Positions 10,415 to 23,405 of a stretch of 64,000 nt of DNA are shown piece by piece. Both the position numbers and the translations under genes were made by a program. Source of the stretch: Dickeya dianthicola NCPPB 453. Its GTDB lineage: Bacteria > Pseudomonadota > Gammaproteobacteria > Enterobacterales > Enterobacteriaceae. The stretch lies in NCBI RefSeq assembly GCF_000365305.1, contig NZ_CM001841.1, positions 4,352,046-4,416,045 on the forward strand, written 5' to 3'. The stretch's first letter is position 1, and each line of letters opens with the position of its first letter. The notes beneath the pieces are model-generated. The model was not told where the DNA came from and made no database searches. It saw only the letters and a list, made by a program, of their open reading frames with translations.

Positions 10415-11902
10415 TCAGCGCGGCTTACCGCTGTCATTCAATATGGCCAACTCGTCCCACATAGCGTCCACACGGGCGACAACCGACGGGTCTTTGGTAA
10501 TCGGATGACCCCATTCACGCTGCGTTTCGCCCGGCCATTTGTTGGTGGCATCCAGCCCCATTTTGGAGCCGAGCCCGGAAACCGGCGAGGCAAAATCCAG
10601 GTAGTCGATCGGCGTATTTTCCACCAGCACCGTATCGCGCGCCGGATCCATACGTGTGGTGATTGCCCAAATAACATCTTTCCAGTCGCGGGCATCGATA
10701 TCATCATCGCAGACGATAACGAATTTGGTATACATGAACTGGCGCAAAAAGGACCAGACGCCCATCATCACTCGTTTGGCATGCCCGGCATACTGTTTTT
10801 TCATAGTAACCACCGCCAGACGGTAAGAACAGCCCTCCGGCGGCAGATAAAAATCAACGATTTCCGGAAACTGCTTTTGCAACAGCGGCACGAACACTTC
10901 GTTCAGCGCCACGCCCAGCACCGCTGGCTCATCGGGCGGACGCCCGGTATAGGTGGAATGGTAAATCGCATCGCGTCGCTGGGTGACGTGGGTGACGGTA
11001 AAAACCGGAAAATGATCGACTTCATTGTAATAACCGGTGTGATCGCCATAAGGGCCTTCCGGCGCCGTTTCATCCGGGTCGATATACCCTTCCAGCACGA
11101 TTTCAGCGCTGGCCGGCACGTCCAGATCGCTGGACAGGCATTTAACCACTTCGGTCTTGTGACCACGCAGCAATCCGGCAAAAGCGTATTCAGACAACGT
11201 ATCCGGCACCGGCGTCACCGCCCCCAGAATCGTAGCGGGGTCAGCGCCCAGCGCCACCGCCACCGGGAAACGCTCGCCGGGATGCTGCTGACACCATTCC
11301 TGAAAATCCAGCGCGCCGCCGCGGTGCGACAGCCAGCGCATAATCAGCTTGTTGCGGCCAATCCGTTGCTGACGGTAAATACCCAGATTCTGGCGCTCTT
11401 TGCTCGGCCCGCGCGTCACCGTCAGCCCCCAGGTGACCAGCGGCGCTACATCGCCCGGCCAGCAGTGCATAATCGGAATCCGCCCCAGATCCACCTCGTC
11501 GCCTTCCCATACCTGTTCCTGACAGGGCGCGTTCGACAGCCGTTTGGTCGGCATATTGAGCACCTGACGGAATTTAGGCAGCTTATCCACCAGGTCGCGG
11601 AAACCGCGCGGCGGCTCCGGCTCTTTCAAAAACGCCAGCAAGCGGCCGACATCGCGCAACGCGCTAACCTCTTCCTGCCCCATACCTAGCGCCACGCGCT
11701 TGGGCGTGCCGAACAGGTTGCACAACACCGGCATACCGTAACCTTTGGGGTTTTCAAACAGCAGGGCCGGGCCTTCGGCACGCAAGGTGCGATCGGCGAT
11801 TTCGGTCATTTCCAGATAGGGGTCAATCGGCTGGTGGATACGTTTGAGCTCGCCTCTCGCTTCGAGTTGAGCGAGAAATTCACGTAAGTCACGGTATTTC
11901 AT
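10415..11902 (-). CDS. ubiD: 4-hydroxy-3-polyprenylbenzoate decarboxylase UbiD
   Basis: UbiD removes the carboxyl group of 3-octaprenyl-4-hydroxybenzoate in ubiquinone synthesis, using prenylated FMN made by UbiX. At 495 residues it is close to the E. coli protein (497). Recognisable blocks are LLFENPKG near the N-terminus, [43 protein letters not shown] (split here by family-invariant Glu residues) and [14 protein letters not shown]. The start [22 protein letters not shown] matches the family. Convergence of ubiquinone genes here (ubiD, ubiB, ubiJ, ubiE) mirrors E. coli. Confidence 0.96.
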   Translation of the reverse strand: MKYRDLREFLAQLEARGELKRIHQPIDPYLEMTEIADRTLRAEGPALLFENPKGYGMPVLCNLFGTPKRVALGMGQEEVSALRDVGRLLAFLKEPEPPRGFRDLVDKLPKFRQVLNMPTKRLSNAPCQEQVWEGDEVDLGRIPIMHCWPGDVAPLVTWGLTVTRGPSKERQNLGIYRQQRIGRNKLIMRWLSHRGGALDFQEWCQQHPGERFPVAVALGADPATILGAVTPVPDTLSEYAFAGLLRGHKTEVVKCLSSDLDVPASAEIVLEGYIDPDETAPEGPYGDHTGYYNEVDHFPVFTVTHVTQRRDAIYHSTYTGRPPDEPAVLGVALNEVFVPLLQKQFPEIVDFYLPPEGCSYRLAVVTMKKQYAGHAKRVMMGVWSFLRQFMYTKFVIVCDDDIDARDWKDVIWAITTRMDPARDTVLVENTPIDYLDFASPVSGLGSKMGLDATNKWPGETQREWGHPITKDPSVVARVDAMWDELAILNDSGKPR

Positions 11903-12114
11903 GCTGAATCATCAGAAAGGTCAGTGGTGGGGCTATTATAAAGGCTCTTGGTCAAGCTGTCGCTTCCCGCCCACGCTATTTCTGGCCGCGGTCTGTTGGC
12001 CCCTGCGGCCAACGCGGACAGGCGATGACACGTTGCTCCCGGAAATTTTTATCCCGCAAGACGTAACGCTTTTGTTATCCTTTCTCGCTGTGAGAACCAC
12101 AGAAAAGTGAAATT

Positions 12115-12603
12115 ATGCGAGCTTGGTACCTAATTTATTGCAAACGCGGCCAGCTGTTACGGGCAAAAGAACACCTGGAACGTCAGGAAGTGGTCTGCCT
12201 GAGCCCGATGATCGCGCTGGAGAAAATCGTACGGGGGAAACGAACCGAGGTCAGCGAACCGCTGTTCCCCAATTACCTGTTCGTCGAATTCGACCCGGAG
12301 CACATACACACCACCACCATCAGCTCAACACGCGGCGTGAGTCATTTTGTCCGTTTTGGCAACCTGCCGGCATTGGTGCCTCAACAGGTGATTGACGATT
12401 TGCAGCAGCACCCGTGCGCCATGCATATCGACCCGAAAACGCCGCAACCCGGCGACGAGGTAACCATCACTGAAGGGGTGTTCAGCGGCCTGCGGGCTAT
12501 TTATACCGAACCGGATGGCGAAGCACGCTCCATGTTGCTGCTCAATCTGCTGAACAAGCAGGTGCGGCAAAGCATCGACAACCTCCAGTTCCGAAAATCG
12601 TAA
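12115..12603 (+). CDS. rfaH: Transcription antiterminator RfaH
   Basis: RfaH is the specialised NusG paralogue that joins RNA polymerase at ops sites and promotes transcription of lipopolysaccharide, capsule and other long operons. It is 162 residues, the E. coli length. The N-terminal NGN domain contains [17 protein letters not shown] and [14 protein letters not shown], and the C-terminal KOW region reads [18 protein letters not shown] with the ending [14 protein letters not shown]. It is monocistronic and divergent from ubiD. The waa core genes are about 30 kb away in this same window. Confidence 0.96.
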   Translation: MRAWYLIYCKRGQLLRAKEHLERQEVVCLSPMIALEKIVRGKRTEVSEPLFPNYLFVEFDPEHIHTTTISSTRGVSHFVRFGNLPALVPQQVIDDLQQHPCAMHIDPKTPQPGDEVTITEGVFSGLRAIYTEPDGEARSMLLLNLLNKQVRQSIDNLQFRKS

Positions 12604-12604
12604 A

Positions 12605-12627
12605 CCGTCAGGGCTCGACCCTGACGG
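12605..12627. terminator. Hairpin between convergent rfaH and hemB
   Basis: CCGTCAGGG, CTCGA, CCCTGACGG is a perfect 9-bp stem starting two bases after the rfaH stop. No clear T-run is present; it may end both convergent transcripts. Confidence 0.6.
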
Positions 12628-12634
12628 CACATCA

Positions 12635-14454
<1,820 letters not shown>

Positions 14455-14500
14455 GCACGGATATCCCAAAATCCACTACGGTTACCCACATGAATAACCC

Positions 14501-14530
14501 CAAAAAACAACACCTCCCGAAAGAGGTGTT
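14501..14530 (-). terminator. Rho-independent terminator of the tat operon
   Basis: On the minus strand AACACCTC, TTTCGG, GAGGTGTT is followed by GTTTTTTGG, a compact 8-bp stem with T-run just downstream of tatC. It probably ends the tatABC transcript before tatD. Confidence 0.8.
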
Positions 14531-14567
14531 GCAGTAAGAAGACCGCCGTTTCACGGCGGGACGCCAC

Positions 14568-15335
14568 TCAGGAAGACGGCGCAGACTCGTCCGCGTCTTC
14601 GTCCTCCGTCCGACGCCGTTTGCCGACGTAGAACCGGGCGAAAAACACCCCGATTTCAAACAATAAATACATCGGGATCGCCAGCAGCGTCTGGGAGAAC
14701 ACATCCGGCGGCGTCAGCAACATGCCAACCACAAACGCGCCCACCAGAACGTAGGGCCGTTTCTGCTTCAGGCTCTCCGGCGTCGCCACCCCGCTCCAAC
14801 ACAGCAGCACGATAGCCACCGGCACTTCGAACGACACGCCAAACGCCATGAACAGCGCCATCACGAAATCGAGGTAGTTATTGATATCGGTGGCGATCAA
14901 CACCCCTTTCGGCGCGGTCTGGGCGAAGAAGCTAAACGCCAGCGGGAAGACGACGAAATAGGCAAACGCCATTCCCATATAGAACAGCAGGCTGCTGGAC
15001 ACCAGCAATGGCATCATCAGCCGCTGCTCATGTTTGTACAACGCCGGGGCCACAAACGCCCAGACCTGATACAACACCAGCGGTGCGGATAAAAAGACTG
15101 ACACGATCAGCGTCAGTTTGATTGGGGTGAAAAACGGCGAGGCCACATCGGTCGCAATCATACTGGCGCCGGCCGGCAACTGCTTGATTAGCGGCGCGGA
15201 GACAATCTGATAGATGTCATTAGCGAAATAGACCAGTGCCAGAAACACCACCAGCACACTGATAATGCTATTCAACAACCGCTTACGCAGTTCGATCAGA
15301 TGGCTGATCAGCGGTTGGGTTTGATCAACAGCCAT
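14568..15335 (-). CDS. tatC: Sec-independent translocase subunit TatC
   Basis: TatC is the six-span inner-membrane receptor that, with TatB, recognises twin-arginine signal peptides of folded proteins. It has 255 residues with the conserved cytoplasmic N-terminus [17 protein letters not shown], the periplasmic-loop segment [10 protein letters not shown] and the motif [14 protein letters not shown]. The C-terminal tail is acidic and rich in Asp/Glu/Ser. It starts three bases after the tatB stop, in the order tatA-tatB-tatC on the minus strand. Confidence 0.96.
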   Translation of the reverse strand: MAVDQTQPLISHLIELRKRLLNSIISVLVVFLALVYFANDIYQIVSAPLIKQLPAGASMIATDVASPFFTPIKLTLIVSVFLSAPLVLYQVWAFVAPALYKHEQRLMMPLLVSSSLLFYMGMAFAYFVVFPLAFSFFAQTAPKGVLIATDINNYLDFVMALFMAFGVSFEVPVAIVLLCWSGVATPESLKQKRPYVLVGAFVVGMLLTPPDVFSQTLLAIPMYLLFEIGVFFARFYVGKRRRTEDEDADESAPSS

Positions 15336-15338
15336 AGA

Positions 15339-15911
15339 TTAACGATCACCAGAAGGTTGGGAAGAAGACACTAACGTCGTCTGTTCAGATTTGGTCTTGC
15401 TTTCAGCATGGCTGGCGGGCGCCACATCGGCAGACACCGGCGCAGTCGGCGACGTGGTCGTCAGTGTATCGCCGTGCGTAGCCGGCTCCGCAGCGGAAGC
15501 CGCGGTGACCGCTGGCGCTGGCCCGACATTGCGCTCGGTTTCCAGAACACCATCATGAGCTGCTTCAGGATCGGCAAGCGGGACATGTTCCGGCGCATCG
15601 CCGCCATCCAGCTTGATGCTGTGAGGGCGCTTCATCGCTTCAGCAACCTCTTTCAGTTCATCCATCGACGCTTTGAGCTCAGGCGACAAATTCTGCAGTT
15701 GGCTGGCCTGCTCCACTTTCTTCAGGCTGTCCTGCAATTCCTGCAGTTTCATCTCCTGCGCCAGCTCATTCTGCACCGTCGATGCCAGCGAGCGCAGCGC
15801 ACGAATCCATCCCGCCACGGTTTTTATCGCCACCGGCAGGCGTTCAGGCCCCAATACCACCAGACCGATCACCATCACCAACAGCAGTTCACTAAACCCG
15901 ATATCAAACAC
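15339..15911 (-). CDS. tatB: Sec-independent translocase subunit TatB
   Basis: TatB forms the substrate-receptor complex with TatC. The 190-residue protein has the family N-terminus [26 protein letters not shown], with one membrane helix and the conserved Glu and GPERLP hinge, followed by an amphipathic helix. A long charged, then Ala/Thr/Ser-rich tail of low complexity follows, with its length in the upper range for enterobacteria. It lies three bases after tatA and three before tatC. Confidence 0.96.
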   Translation of the reverse strand: MFDIGFSELLLVMVIGLVVLGPERLPVAIKTVAGWIRALRSLASTVQNELAQEMKLQELQDSLKKVEQASQLQNLSPELKASMDELKEVAEAMKRPHSIKLDGGDAPEHVPLADPEAAHDGVLETERNVGPAPAVTAASAAEPATHGDTLTTTSPTAPVSADVAPASHAESKTKSEQTTLVSSSQPSGDR

Positions 15912-15914
15912 CGA

Positions 15915-16169
15915 TTACACCTGCTCTTTATGCTGGCTTTTCTCTTCCTGACTGGCCTGCGGCTTCTGCTCCGAAATGGATTTAGTCGCAAAATCAGCGT
16001 CCTGTAGCTTGTCATCATTGGCAGCAGGCTGATCGTCGCTCATCGCTTTCTTGAAGCCTTTAATTGACGCGCCCAGGTCGGAACCTAGGGTTCTCAGCTT
16101 GTTGGTTCCGAACAGCAGTATTACGATTACCGCGATAACCAACAGATTCCAGATACTAATACCGCCCAT
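15915..16169 (-). CDS. tatA: Sec-independent translocase subunit TatA
   Basis: TatA oligomers form the transport element for folded twin-arginine substrates. It is 84 residues with one N-terminal membrane helix ([21 protein letters not shown]), the conserved FG hinge, an amphipathic helix [15 protein letters not shown] and a charged tail. It is the first gene of tatABC and lies 80 bp downstream of ubiB on the same strand. Confidence 0.96.
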   Translation of the reverse strand: MGGISIWNLLVIAVIVILLFGTNKLRTLGSDLGASIKGFKKAMSDDQPAANDDKLQDADFATKSISEQKPQASQEEKSQHKEQV

Positions 16170-16249
16170 ACTGTGCTTACCTCTTTACTCAAAAGGAATT
16201 CATGTGACACGCTCATCAGGAACCGCCAGACTCCTGATAAGGCGCTGGT

Positions 16250-17887
16250 TCAACGAGTACAACGCCAGCCGACAATCCAGGCCACAAAACCGGCAGCGAT
16301 CAGGCCAGCCGGCACAACATCGGCTTCCACCCGACTGACCAGCAGAATCGTCCCGCTCAACAGCAGCGTCGCCCCAACTCCCAGCAGGTAACGGGCTCGA
16401 CCATGACGGGTGCGTTGTGTACGCAGCTCGCCGGTCAACAGCGCCATGTTCTGCTTCAGCATTTTATGCTGGCGTAAACTGTCATAAAACAATTCAGGAA
16501 TCTCAGGCAGTTTTTCCGCCCAAAACGGTGCTTTCTCTTTAAAAGCACGCAATATGGCGGGCAATCCAACCTGATCCTTCAGCCAGGTTTCCAGAAAAGG
16601 CTTGGCCGTCTTCCACAGATCCAACTGCGGGTAAAGCTGGCGCCCTACGCCTTCAATGTACAGTAATGTCTTCTGGAGCAGCACCAGTTGGGGCTGTACT
16701 TCCATATTGAAGCGGCGCGCCGTATTAAAGAGGTTCAATAATACATGACCGAAAGAAATTTCTGCTAACGGCTTTTCAAATATTGGCTCACACACGGTAC
16801 GGATGGCGAATTCGAACTCTTCTACATTGGTGTCTTGCGGGACCCAGCCGGAGTCTACATGCAGCTCGGCGACTCGCCGGTAGTCTCGGTTGAAAAAGGC
16901 AATAAAGTTCTCCGCCAGATAGCGTTTATCGTCTTTATTCAGCGAACCGACAATGCCGCAGTCAATGCCGATATATTGTGGGTCTTCCGGATGCTCGTAA
17001 CTGATGAAGATATTGCCGGGATGCATGTCGGCGTGGAAAAAGCTGTCGCGGAACACCTGGGTGAAAAAGACCTGCACACCGCGCTCGGCCAACAGCGGCA
17101 TATTGATGCCATGCCGTTTCAGCGCCTCCACATCCGACACCGGAATGCCGTAAATGCGCTCCATCACCAGCACTCGCTCGTTGCAGTAATCAGAATAGAT
17201 TTCCGGCACATACAGCATCGGGCTGTTTTCAAAGTTCCGCCGTAACTGGATCGCGTTAGCCGCTTCACGCAGCAGGTTCAGTTCATCCAACAGCGTTTTT
17301 TCGTAGTCGCGCACCACTTCGCGCGGCCGCAGACGGCGCCCGTCCGGCAGCAGAATCGGCAGCCAGCCGGCCAAACGATTCATCAGCCGCATATCCGCCT
17401 TGATGACCGGCAGAATGTCTGGGCGAATGACTTTGATGACGATGTCCTTGCCGGTGGTTTTCAGTCTGGCGGTATGCACCTGGGCAATCGACGCCGACGC
17501 CAGCGGTGTGGCGTCAAAATCATCGAACCAAGTCTCCAGCTTTCCGCCCATTGAGGTTTCAATCTGCTGACGAGCCAGTTCGCCGTCAAACGGCGCTACC
17601 TGATCCTGCAGCATCGCCAGTTGGTTGGCGATCGCGGGGGGGAACAAATCACGACGGGTCGACATCATCTGACCGAACTTGATCCATACCGGACCCAGCT
17701 CTTGCAGCGCCAGACGCAGACGCTCGCCCAATGGTTTATCTTTGTGACGATTCGGCAGCCAGAACAGCAGACAACGCCAAAGACGCAACGGCATCGTCAG
17801 AGGAATACGCGGAATCAGTTCATCCAGACCATAGCTCAGCAGCACCCCGATAATCCGGTACAACCGCAACAGCTCTCCCGGCGTCAT
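16250..17887 (-). CDS. ubiB: Ubiquinone biosynthesis regulatory kinase-like protein UbiB
   Basis: UbiB is an ABC1/ADCK atypical kinase-like ATPase needed for aerobic ubiquinone synthesis; it probably helps present lipid intermediates at the membrane. At 545 residues it matches the family. The UbiB-specific KxGQ motif is KFGQ at 70-73, with the ATP-binding region [21 protein letters not shown] and the catalytic-loop region [12 protein letters not shown]. Two hydrophobic helices close the C-terminus. The start overlaps the ubiJ stop by four bases, and gene order ubiE-ubiJ-ubiB is as in E. coli. Confidence 0.96.
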   Translation of the reverse strand: MTPGELLRLYRIIGVLLSYGLDELIPRIPLTMPLRLWRCLLFWLPNRHKDKPLGERLRLALQELGPVWIKFGQMMSTRRDLFPPAIANQLAMLQDQVAPFDGELARQQIETSMGGKLETWFDDFDATPLASASIAQVHTARLKTTGKDIVIKVIRPDILPVIKADMRLMNRLAGWLPILLPDGRRLRPREVVRDYEKTLLDELNLLREAANAIQLRRNFENSPMLYVPEIYSDYCNERVLVMERIYGIPVSDVEALKRHGINMPLLAERGVQVFFTQVFRDSFFHADMHPGNIFISYEHPEDPQYIGIDCGIVGSLNKDDKRYLAENFIAFFNRDYRRVAELHVDSGWVPQDTNVEEFEFAIRTVCEPIFEKPLAEISFGHVLLNLFNTARRFNMEVQPQLVLLQKTLLYIEGVGRQLYPQLDLWKTAKPFLETWLKDQVGLPAILRAFKEKAPFWAEKLPEIPELFYDSLRQHKMLKQNMALLTGELRTQRTRHGRARYLLGVGATLLLSGTILLVSRVEADVVPAGLIAAGFVAWIVGWRCTR

Positions 17888-18504
17888 GGCGCGCTCTCCA
17901 GTATCGCCAGCCGGGCGGACAAGGTTTCCGCCGACTGCGCCAGAGCGTCCACTTCATCGGCAAACCACAGCCCTTCCAGCTTACCCGGCGCCAGACGCCA
18001 CTCTTCGGTCACCGTCTCCGACAACGCCTGCTGCTGGCGACACGCCGTGCGCATTAGCGCCCCGGCCACGTTGCCTGCCGCCTGACTCAGTCCCTCCGCC
18101 ACCACATCGCCCAGCCAGGGCGACAGCCACTCCGCCGGGTCAAACTCCGCCAGATCCAGCAAGGTGACAAACTGCTGCGCAACCTGAATGTCGCCTTCCA
18201 GCACCAGATCGCCGCTGCGCATCAGCGCAGACAATTGCTGCCGGTCACGCAGTTTCACCAGCGCCGACAGGCGGGTCTGCAACAGACAATCCGGCTGCGC
18301 CGACCACTGACTCATCACATCAAGACGATGTTCGGAGAAAACCAATACCAGCGGCGTATTCAGCTCCGCCACTTCAACTCGCAACGTTTTTCCGTGCAAA
18401 CGCTGACGAGCGGCTTTCATGCTCCGGTCGCGGAACAACAGCTGGTTGAGCGCTGTTTCCAGTGCCGCCGTCAACACAGGCATTATCAACATGGGAGTAT
18501 CCAA
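17884..18504 (-). CDS. ubiJ: Ubiquinone biosynthesis accessory factor UbiJ
   Basis: UbiJ is a soluble accessory factor with an N-terminal SCP2 (sterol carrier) domain that binds ubiquinone intermediates and, with UbiK, helps the Ubi metabolon. It has 206 residues against 201 in E. coli. The SCP2 region spans roughly residues 15-115 and the C-terminal part is a helical coiled region ([19 protein letters not shown]). It begins one base after the ubiE stop and overlaps ubiB. In E. coli the 3' part of this gene overlaps the sRNA EsrE; I cannot confirm an equivalent here. Confidence 0.92.
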   Translation of the reverse strand: MDTPMLIMPVLTAALETALNQLLFRDRSMKAARQRLHGKTLRVEVAELNTPLVLVFSEHRLDVMSQWSAQPDCLLQTRLSALVKLRDRQQLSALMRSGDLVLEGDIQVAQQFVTLLDLAEFDPAEWLSPWLGDVVAEGLSQAAGNVAGALMRTACRQQQALSETVTEEWRLAPGKLEGLWFADEVDALAQSAETLSARLAILESAP

Positions 18505-18505
18505 C

Positions 18506-19261
18506 TCAGAATTTAAATCCGCGATGCAGCGCCACGACTCCGCTGGTCAGGTTAAAGTAATCCACACTGTCAAAACCGGCATCGAGCATCATCCCTTTCA
18601 GGGTTTCCTGATCCGGATGCATACGGATAGACTCCGCCAGATAGCGGTAACTGCCGGCGTCGCTGGCGACCATTTCGCCAATGCGGGGCAGCACATGGAA
18701 AGAGTAGGCATCGTATATCTTGCTTAACGCTTTCACGGTTGGTTTCGAAAACTCCAGCACCAGCAGGCGGCCGCCGGGCTTCAACACCCGATACATGGAA
18801 CGCAGCGCCTTCTCTTTTTCGGTCACGTTACGCAGCCCAAACGACATGGTGATGCAGTCGAAAAAATTCTCCGGAAACGGCAAGGCTTCGGCATTGGCCT
18901 GAACATAGCTGATATTACCCACCACGCCCTGATTGCGCAGTTTCTCGCGTCCCACTTTCAACATTGACGCATTGATATCCGCCAGCACCACTTCGCCGCT
19001 ATCTCCCACCAAACGGGAGAATTTGGCAGTGAGATCGCCGGTGCCGCCAGCCAGATCCAGCACGCGCTGACCACGGCGCACACCGCTACATTCGATGGTA
19101 AACCGTTTCCAGATACGGTGAATGCCAAACGACATCAGATCGTTCATCAGGTCATATTTGGCCGCCACAGAATGAAAAACATCCGCCACCATGGCTTCCT
19201 TATCATCTTTAGCCACCGTGCGAAAACCAAAATGTGTCGTATTATCCGAATCGTCTACCAT
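18506..19261 (-). CDS. ubiE: Ubiquinone/menaquinone C-methyltransferase UbiE
   Basis: UbiE is the SAM-dependent C-methyltransferase acting in both ubiquinone and menaquinone synthesis. The start [13 protein letters not shown] gives 251 residues, exactly the E. coli length; an in-frame start 14 codons earlier falls in a small repeat and was not used. The SAM motif is [15 protein letters not shown], with the family signature [18 protein letters not shown] and [17 protein letters not shown]. First gene of the ubiE-ubiJ-ubiB operon. Confidence 0.97.
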   Translation of the reverse strand: MVDDSDNTTHFGFRTVAKDDKEAMVADVFHSVAAKYDLMNDLMSFGIHRIWKRFTIECSGVRRGQRVLDLAGGTGDLTAKFSRLVGDSGEVVLADINASMLKVGREKLRNQGVVGNISYVQANAEALPFPENFFDCITMSFGLRNVTEKEKALRSMYRVLKPGGRLLVLEFSKPTVKALSKIYDAYSFHVLPRIGEMVASDAGSYRYLAESIRMHPDQETLKGMMLDAGFDSVDYFNLTSGVVALHRGFKF

Positions 19262-19301
19262 GTTATCCGCCTGCTTTTTCAACTTCAGGATCGTGTTACC
19301 C

Positions 19302-19326
19302 ATTAATGGGTAGCATTAATGGGTAG
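19302..19326. repeat. 12-bp direct repeat upstream of ubiE
   Basis: ATTAATGGGTAG occurs twice (19302-19313 and 19315-19326) with one base between. The first copy is also part of the palindrome CCCATTAATGGG. It lies in the short rmuC-ubiE gap and could affect the ubiE promoter or leader. Confidence 0.7.
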
Positions 19327-19395
19327 AGAGTGTAACAGACCCCGCCCAAAAGCGACCGCCCTTCTTTTCACCCTGAACATCGAACCTGCTCAACA

Positions 19396-20928
19396 TCATA
19401 CCGCCGTGCCGTTTTGCACATCATCCGTACCGCGTTCAACCGCATCGTCATCCAGTTCCTGCGACAGCGTAGGCAGCTCATCATACGCCAACGGTTCGTC
19501 TTGCATTACGGGCACGTTGACCGGCCGCTTAATCTCTACCCCCAGCGCACGAAACCCTTCGGCCTGACCGATAAGGTTGCCACGTCCGGACGCCAGCTTT
19601 TTCATCGCCTGACGGTAGCCGGCCTGCGCCTTGTCCAACCCTTGCCCCAACGCTGCCATGTCGTCAACGAACAAGCGCAGTTTGTCATACAGCCGGGACG
19701 CCCGTTCGGCAATCAGTTGCGCATTGCGGCTTTGCTGCTCGTAACGCCAGAGATTGTTAATCGTCCGTAACGCTACCAGCAAAGTCGTGGGGCTGACCAG
19801 CATAATATTATGACGTAATGCCTCGGTAATCAGATCAGGCTGGCGGTCGATCGCCACCAGAAACGCCGGCTCAACCGGGATGAACATCAGTACATAGTCG
19901 AGCGAACGCAACCCCGGCAGTTGCTGATAATCTTTGCTGCCCAGCAGCCGGATATGATTGCGGATAGACAGCAGATGCTCGTTTAGCGCCGCCGCCCGAT
20001 CAACCTCGTCGTCGCCATTGAAATAGCGCTCGTAGGCCACCAGCGACATTTTGGCATCGATGACCACATCCTTGCCGTGCGGCAGCCGGACGATTACATC
20101 CGGTTGCAGGCGACTGTTGTTGCCGATTTGTACGCTGACCTGGGTGTCATACTCATGCCCTTCGCGCAGCCCGGAGCTTTCCAGCACCCTGCTTAACACC
20201 ACTTCGCCCCAGTTACCCTGGGTTTTGTTGTCCCCCTTCAACGCATTAGTGAGGTTGATGGCTTCCTGCGCCATACGGGCGTTAAGCTGTTGCAGGTTAC
20301 GGATCTCATGGGCCAGCGTGTGTCGTTCCTTCGATTCAGCGCCAAAGCTCTCCTGCACCTGACGGCGAAAACCGTCCAGCTGTTCGCGCAGCGGCGTCAG
20401 CAGCTTTGTCATACTCTGCTGATTTTGTTGATCCACTTTGAGCCCGTTCTGTTCAAAGATGCGATTGGCAAGGTTTTCAAACTGGGTGGACAACCGCTGT
20501 TCGCTGTTCATCAACAACCGCTGTTTTTCTTCCGCCGCCAGCCGGGTTTCTTCAAGGCGGATAGTCACTTCGCGCAGTTCTGCTTCCTGTGCGCCGTTGG
20601 CTTCACGCAGCGCACGCAGTTCCTGATTAAGCTGAGCGCACTCTTCCCGTAATTCCGCCAGTTGCCGCAATTTTTCCTCGCCAGCCGCCAGTTGGCCGTG
20701 CAGCGTACGCAACTCCTGCGTTTGCTGTTCCAGCCGTTGCTGGTCCTGCTGCCGCGACTGCTGGCTTTCAATCAGTTGCTGGCGCGTCTGTTCCAGCGCC
20801 TGCTGTTGCAACTGTAATTCGGTGTTATGCCGCGCCTGACGCCGCTGCTGCCACAGGCTGGCGGCCAGCCAGCCCAGCAACAGGCCGACCACGCCGCCGC
20901 CGACGCCATAAAACAAGGAGATATCCAC
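19396..20928 (-). CDS. rmuC: DNA recombination protein RmuC
   Basis: RmuC limits inversions between short inverted repeats and is thought to be a nuclease. The 510-residue protein has an N-terminal membrane anchor (about residues 5-25), a long Gln/Glu/Arg-rich coiled coil to about residue 165, and a PD-(D/E)XK-like nuclease domain with LQPDVIVRLPHGKDVVIDAKMS (shown in parts: QPDV...VIDAK). E. coli RmuC is 475 residues; the extra length is in the coiled coil and tail. It lies upstream of ubiE in the same direction, as in E. coli. Confidence 0.93.
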   Translation of the reverse strand: MDISLFYGVGGGVVGLLLGWLAASLWQQRRQARHNTELQLQQQALEQTRQQLIESQQSRQQDQQRLEQQTQELRTLHGQLAAGEEKLRQLAELREECAQLNQELRALREANGAQEAELREVTIRLEETRLAAEEKQRLLMNSEQRLSTQFENLANRIFEQNGLKVDQQNQQSMTKLLTPLREQLDGFRRQVQESFGAESKERHTLAHEIRNLQQLNARMAQEAINLTNALKGDNKTQGNWGEVVLSRVLESSGLREGHEYDTQVSVQIGNNSRLQPDVIVRLPHGKDVVIDAKMSLVAYERYFNGDDEVDRAAALNEHLLSIRNHIRLLGSKDYQQLPGLRSLDYVLMFIPVEPAFLVAIDRQPDLITEALRHNIMLVSPTTLLVALRTINNLWRYEQQSRNAQLIAERASRLYDKLRLFVDDMAALGQGLDKAQAGYRQAMKKLASGRGNLIGQAEGFRALGVEIKRPVNVPVMQDEPLAYDELPTLSQELDDDAVERGTDDVQNGTAV

Positions 20929-21070
20929 ACCGCCTCCGGGTTATGAGTACTACTGCCCGCCAAGGTAAAATGAGGCTGTATATCTGTCCAGAGGTGACGC
21001 GAAAAATCAGCCGAAAAAGCCGCTGTCAAACCAGAAAATGCGAGCCGACTTCAGAAAGCAGGCGACGGAA

Positions 21071-21097
21071 AAAACAAAACCGGCCCTTGGGCCGGTT
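21071..21097 (-). terminator. Rho-independent terminator of argCBH
   Basis: On the minus strand AACCGGCCC, AA, GGGCCGGTT is followed by TTGTTTTTTCC, about 20 bases after the argH stop. Strong 9-bp GC-rich stem with T-run. Confidence 0.85.
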
Positions 21098-21116
21098 CTG
21101 GAACTTATCGCAGAGA

Positions 21117-22490
21117 TTATGCCAAACGCTGTTTCGCATCGGCGATGGCGCGCGCGACCTGTTGCGGCGACACCCCGCCCTGCGCGGCGCGTTTTTCCAG
21201 ACAGGACTGCAACGACAGCACCGGATACACGTCGTCTTCAATTACGGCGCTGAACTGTTTGAGATCCGCCAGCGGCAACGCTTCCAGCGATTTACCCTGA
21301 CGAATGGCTTCCACTACCGCCTCGCCGACGATGTGGTGCGCTTCACGGAACGGCACGCCTTTGGCGACCAGGTAGTCGGCCAGCTCGGTGGCGTTGGCGT
21401 AGCCCTGCTGCGCCGCTTCCTGACAGCGCGGACGTTTCACCTGGATGCCTTCCAGCACCAGCGCCGCCATCATCAGGCAGTCGTGCCAGGTGTCCAGCGC
21501 GTCGAACAGCCCTTCCTTGTCTTCCTGCATATCTTTGTTGTACGCCAGCGGCAGGCCTTTCAGCGTTACCAGCATGCCGGCCAGCGCACCTTGCACCCGG
21601 CCGCACTTGCCGCGGATCAGCTCCAGCGCATCCGGGTTCTTTTTCTGCGGCATCAGCGAAGAACCGGAGGTAACACGGTCGGACAACTCGACAAACGCCG
21701 CTTCGCCGCTGTTGAAGAAAATCAAATCTTCGGCGAAGCGCGACAGATGCACCATACCGATGGACGCATCGGACAACAGTTCCAGCACGTGATCGCGATC
21801 GGATACCGTATCCAGACTGTTGCGCGTCGCCGAGGCAAAGCCCAGCCAGCCGGCCAGTTGCTCGCGGTCGATAGGATAGGCGGTGCCAGCCAGCGCGCCG
21901 CACCCCAGCGGGCTGACGTCCAGACGCGTGAGCGTGTCTTCCAGACGGCTTTCGTCACGCGAGAGCATGTCGTGATAAGCCAGACACCAGTGGGCGAAGG
22001 TGACCGGCTGCGCGCGCTGCAAATGGGTATAACCCGGCATCACCGCGTCCTGATTGGCTTCGGCAGTGGCGACCAGCGCAGCGCGCAGATGACGGATCGC
22101 CTGCGCCAGCTCACTCACCTGCGCCTTGCACCACAGTTTCAGGTCGGTAGCGACCTGATCGTTACGGCTGCGCCCGGTGTGCAGTTTTTTGCCCAGAGCG
22201 CCGACTTGCTCGATCAGTTTTTGCTCCACCCAACTGTGGATGTCTTCCGCGTCGCTTTGCAGGATAGCCTCGGGGTCCGCCTGCACCTCTTTCAGCAGCG
22301 CATTAAGCGCCTGCTCCAGTTGCTGCTGTTCCTGAGCGCTCAGTACGTTCACCGTCACCAGCGCTTTGGACCAGCCGATGGATCCGATGATGTCCTGCTC
22401 CGCCAGACGGTAATCAAACCGCAGTGAATCGTTGAACTGTTTAAAACGTTGATCTGCCGCCTGCGTGAACCGCCCGCCCCACAAAGCCAT
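21117..22490 (-). CDS. argH: Argininosuccinate lyase ArgH
   Basis: ArgH splits argininosuccinate into arginine and fumarate, the last step of arginine synthesis. It has 457 residues, as in E. coli. The fumarase/aspartase superfamily signature [15 protein letters not shown] is intact, with [14 protein letters not shown] and [16 protein letters not shown] also recognisable. It is the last gene of argC-argB-argH; argG is not part of this cluster, as in E. coli. The 117 bp between argB and argH hold a hairpin (TTTCTCCGGCG with CGCCGGGAGAAA, near 22560-22586) that may set relative expression. Confidence 0.96.
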   Translation of the reverse strand: MALWGGRFTQAADQRFKQFNDSLRFDYRLAEQDIIGSIGWSKALVTVNVLSAQEQQQLEQALNALLKEVQADPEAILQSDAEDIHSWVEQKLIEQVGALGKKLHTGRSRNDQVATDLKLWCKAQVSELAQAIRHLRAALVATAEANQDAVMPGYTHLQRAQPVTFAHWCLAYHDMLSRDESRLEDTLTRLDVSPLGCGALAGTAYPIDREQLAGWLGFASATRNSLDTVSDRDHVLELLSDASIGMVHLSRFAEDLIFFNSGEAAFVELSDRVTSGSSLMPQKKNPDALELIRGKCGRVQGALAGMLVTLKGLPLAYNKDMQEDKEGLFDALDTWHDCLMMAALVLEGIQVKRPRCQEAAQQGYANATELADYLVAKGVPFREAHHIVGEAVVEAIRQGKSLEALPLADLKQFSAVIEDDVYPVLSLQSCLEKRAAQGGVSPQQVARAIADAKQRLA

Positions 22491-22607
22491 AACTACACTC
22501 CCGGTCTCTCTGATAAAGGCGAGCCGACGCCTGTCCGACCCGCCGTTGAACTGCCCGTGTTTCTCCGGCGGTGGTCGCCGGGAGAAAACGTGTTTGATGC
22601 TCGCGAC

Positions 22608-23381
22608 TTACGCCAGAATACGGGTGCCGATGGACACGCCGTTGAACAACGCCGGCAGCTGCTCGGCGTGGCGCCAACTGGCAATGTCCACCGGACGCCC
22701 CAGCGCGCGCGCCGCGTCCAGCGCCGCATTGACCTTGACGATCATGCCGTCGGTAATAATGCCCTGCGCGATCAGTTCTTCCGCTTTACCGGCGGTCATT
22801 TCCGCGATGCGCTGGCCTTTGCCGTCCAGAATGCCGCTGACATCGGACAGCAGGATCAGATCGGCGCCCAGCGTCTGTGCCAGCGCGGTGGCGGCCTGGT
22901 CGGCGTTGACGTTCATCAATTCGCCGCCGGCAGTAATGCCGATGGAACTGATGACCGGCAGATAACCGGCATTCAACAAGGTGTTGAGCAGCGCCGGAGA
23001 GCCGGGTTCGGCTTTACCCACGTGCCCCAGTTCGTCGTTCAGTTGCGTGACTACCGTGCTGCCGCCATCCGCCAGACTCAGGCCCACGGCGTTGATGCCG
23101 TGACGAATCGCCCAGGCCAGCAGGGTTTTGTTGGCGGAGCCGGCCAGCGCGCCGGTAATGATGTCGATCTGGTCGGCGGGCGTCACGCGCAGGCCGTTCT
23201 TCTTGACCACCGGCAGCGACAGTTTCTTCATCAGGTCATCCACCAGGCAGCCGCCGCCATGCACGACAATCAGCGGGCGCTGATGCTGCTGGCGGTAGGT
23301 CACCAGCGCGGTGAACAGGCGCTCCAGCGCTTCTTCGCTATCCAGCAATACGCCGCCTAACTTGATAATTAACGGATTCAT
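22608..23381 (-). CDS. argB: Acetylglutamate kinase ArgB
   Basis: ArgB phosphorylates N-acetyl-L-glutamate with ATP, the second step of arginine synthesis. The 257-residue protein has the amino-acid-kinase fold motifs [10 protein letters not shown] (Lys and GG of the phosphate loop), [16 protein letters not shown] (substrate binding) and INVNADQAA near the C-terminal ATP site, written here [13 protein letters not shown]. Length and lack of an N-terminal helix match the arginine-insensitive enterobacterial form. It is 24 bp downstream of argC. Confidence 0.96.
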   Translation of the reverse strand: MNPLIIKLGGVLLDSEEALERLFTALVTYRQQHQRPLIVVHGGGCLVDDLMKKLSLPVVKKNGLRVTPADQIDIITGALAGSANKTLLAWAIRHGINAVGLSLADGGSTVVTQLNDELGHVGKAEPGSPALLNTLLNAGYLPVISSIGITAGGELMNVNADQAATALAQTLGADLILLSDVSGILDGKGQRIAEMTAGKAEELIAQGIITDGMIVKVNAALDAARALGRPVDIASWRHAEQLPALFNGVSIGTRILA

Positions 23382-23405
23382 CGGTCTTTGCGCCTCAGGG
23401 TGTCA

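Noticed and set aside
22491-22607. Possible argG remnant between argB and argH
   Set aside because: The 117-bp gap shows a hairpin but no match to argG; the gene is simply not part of this cluster, as in E. coli.
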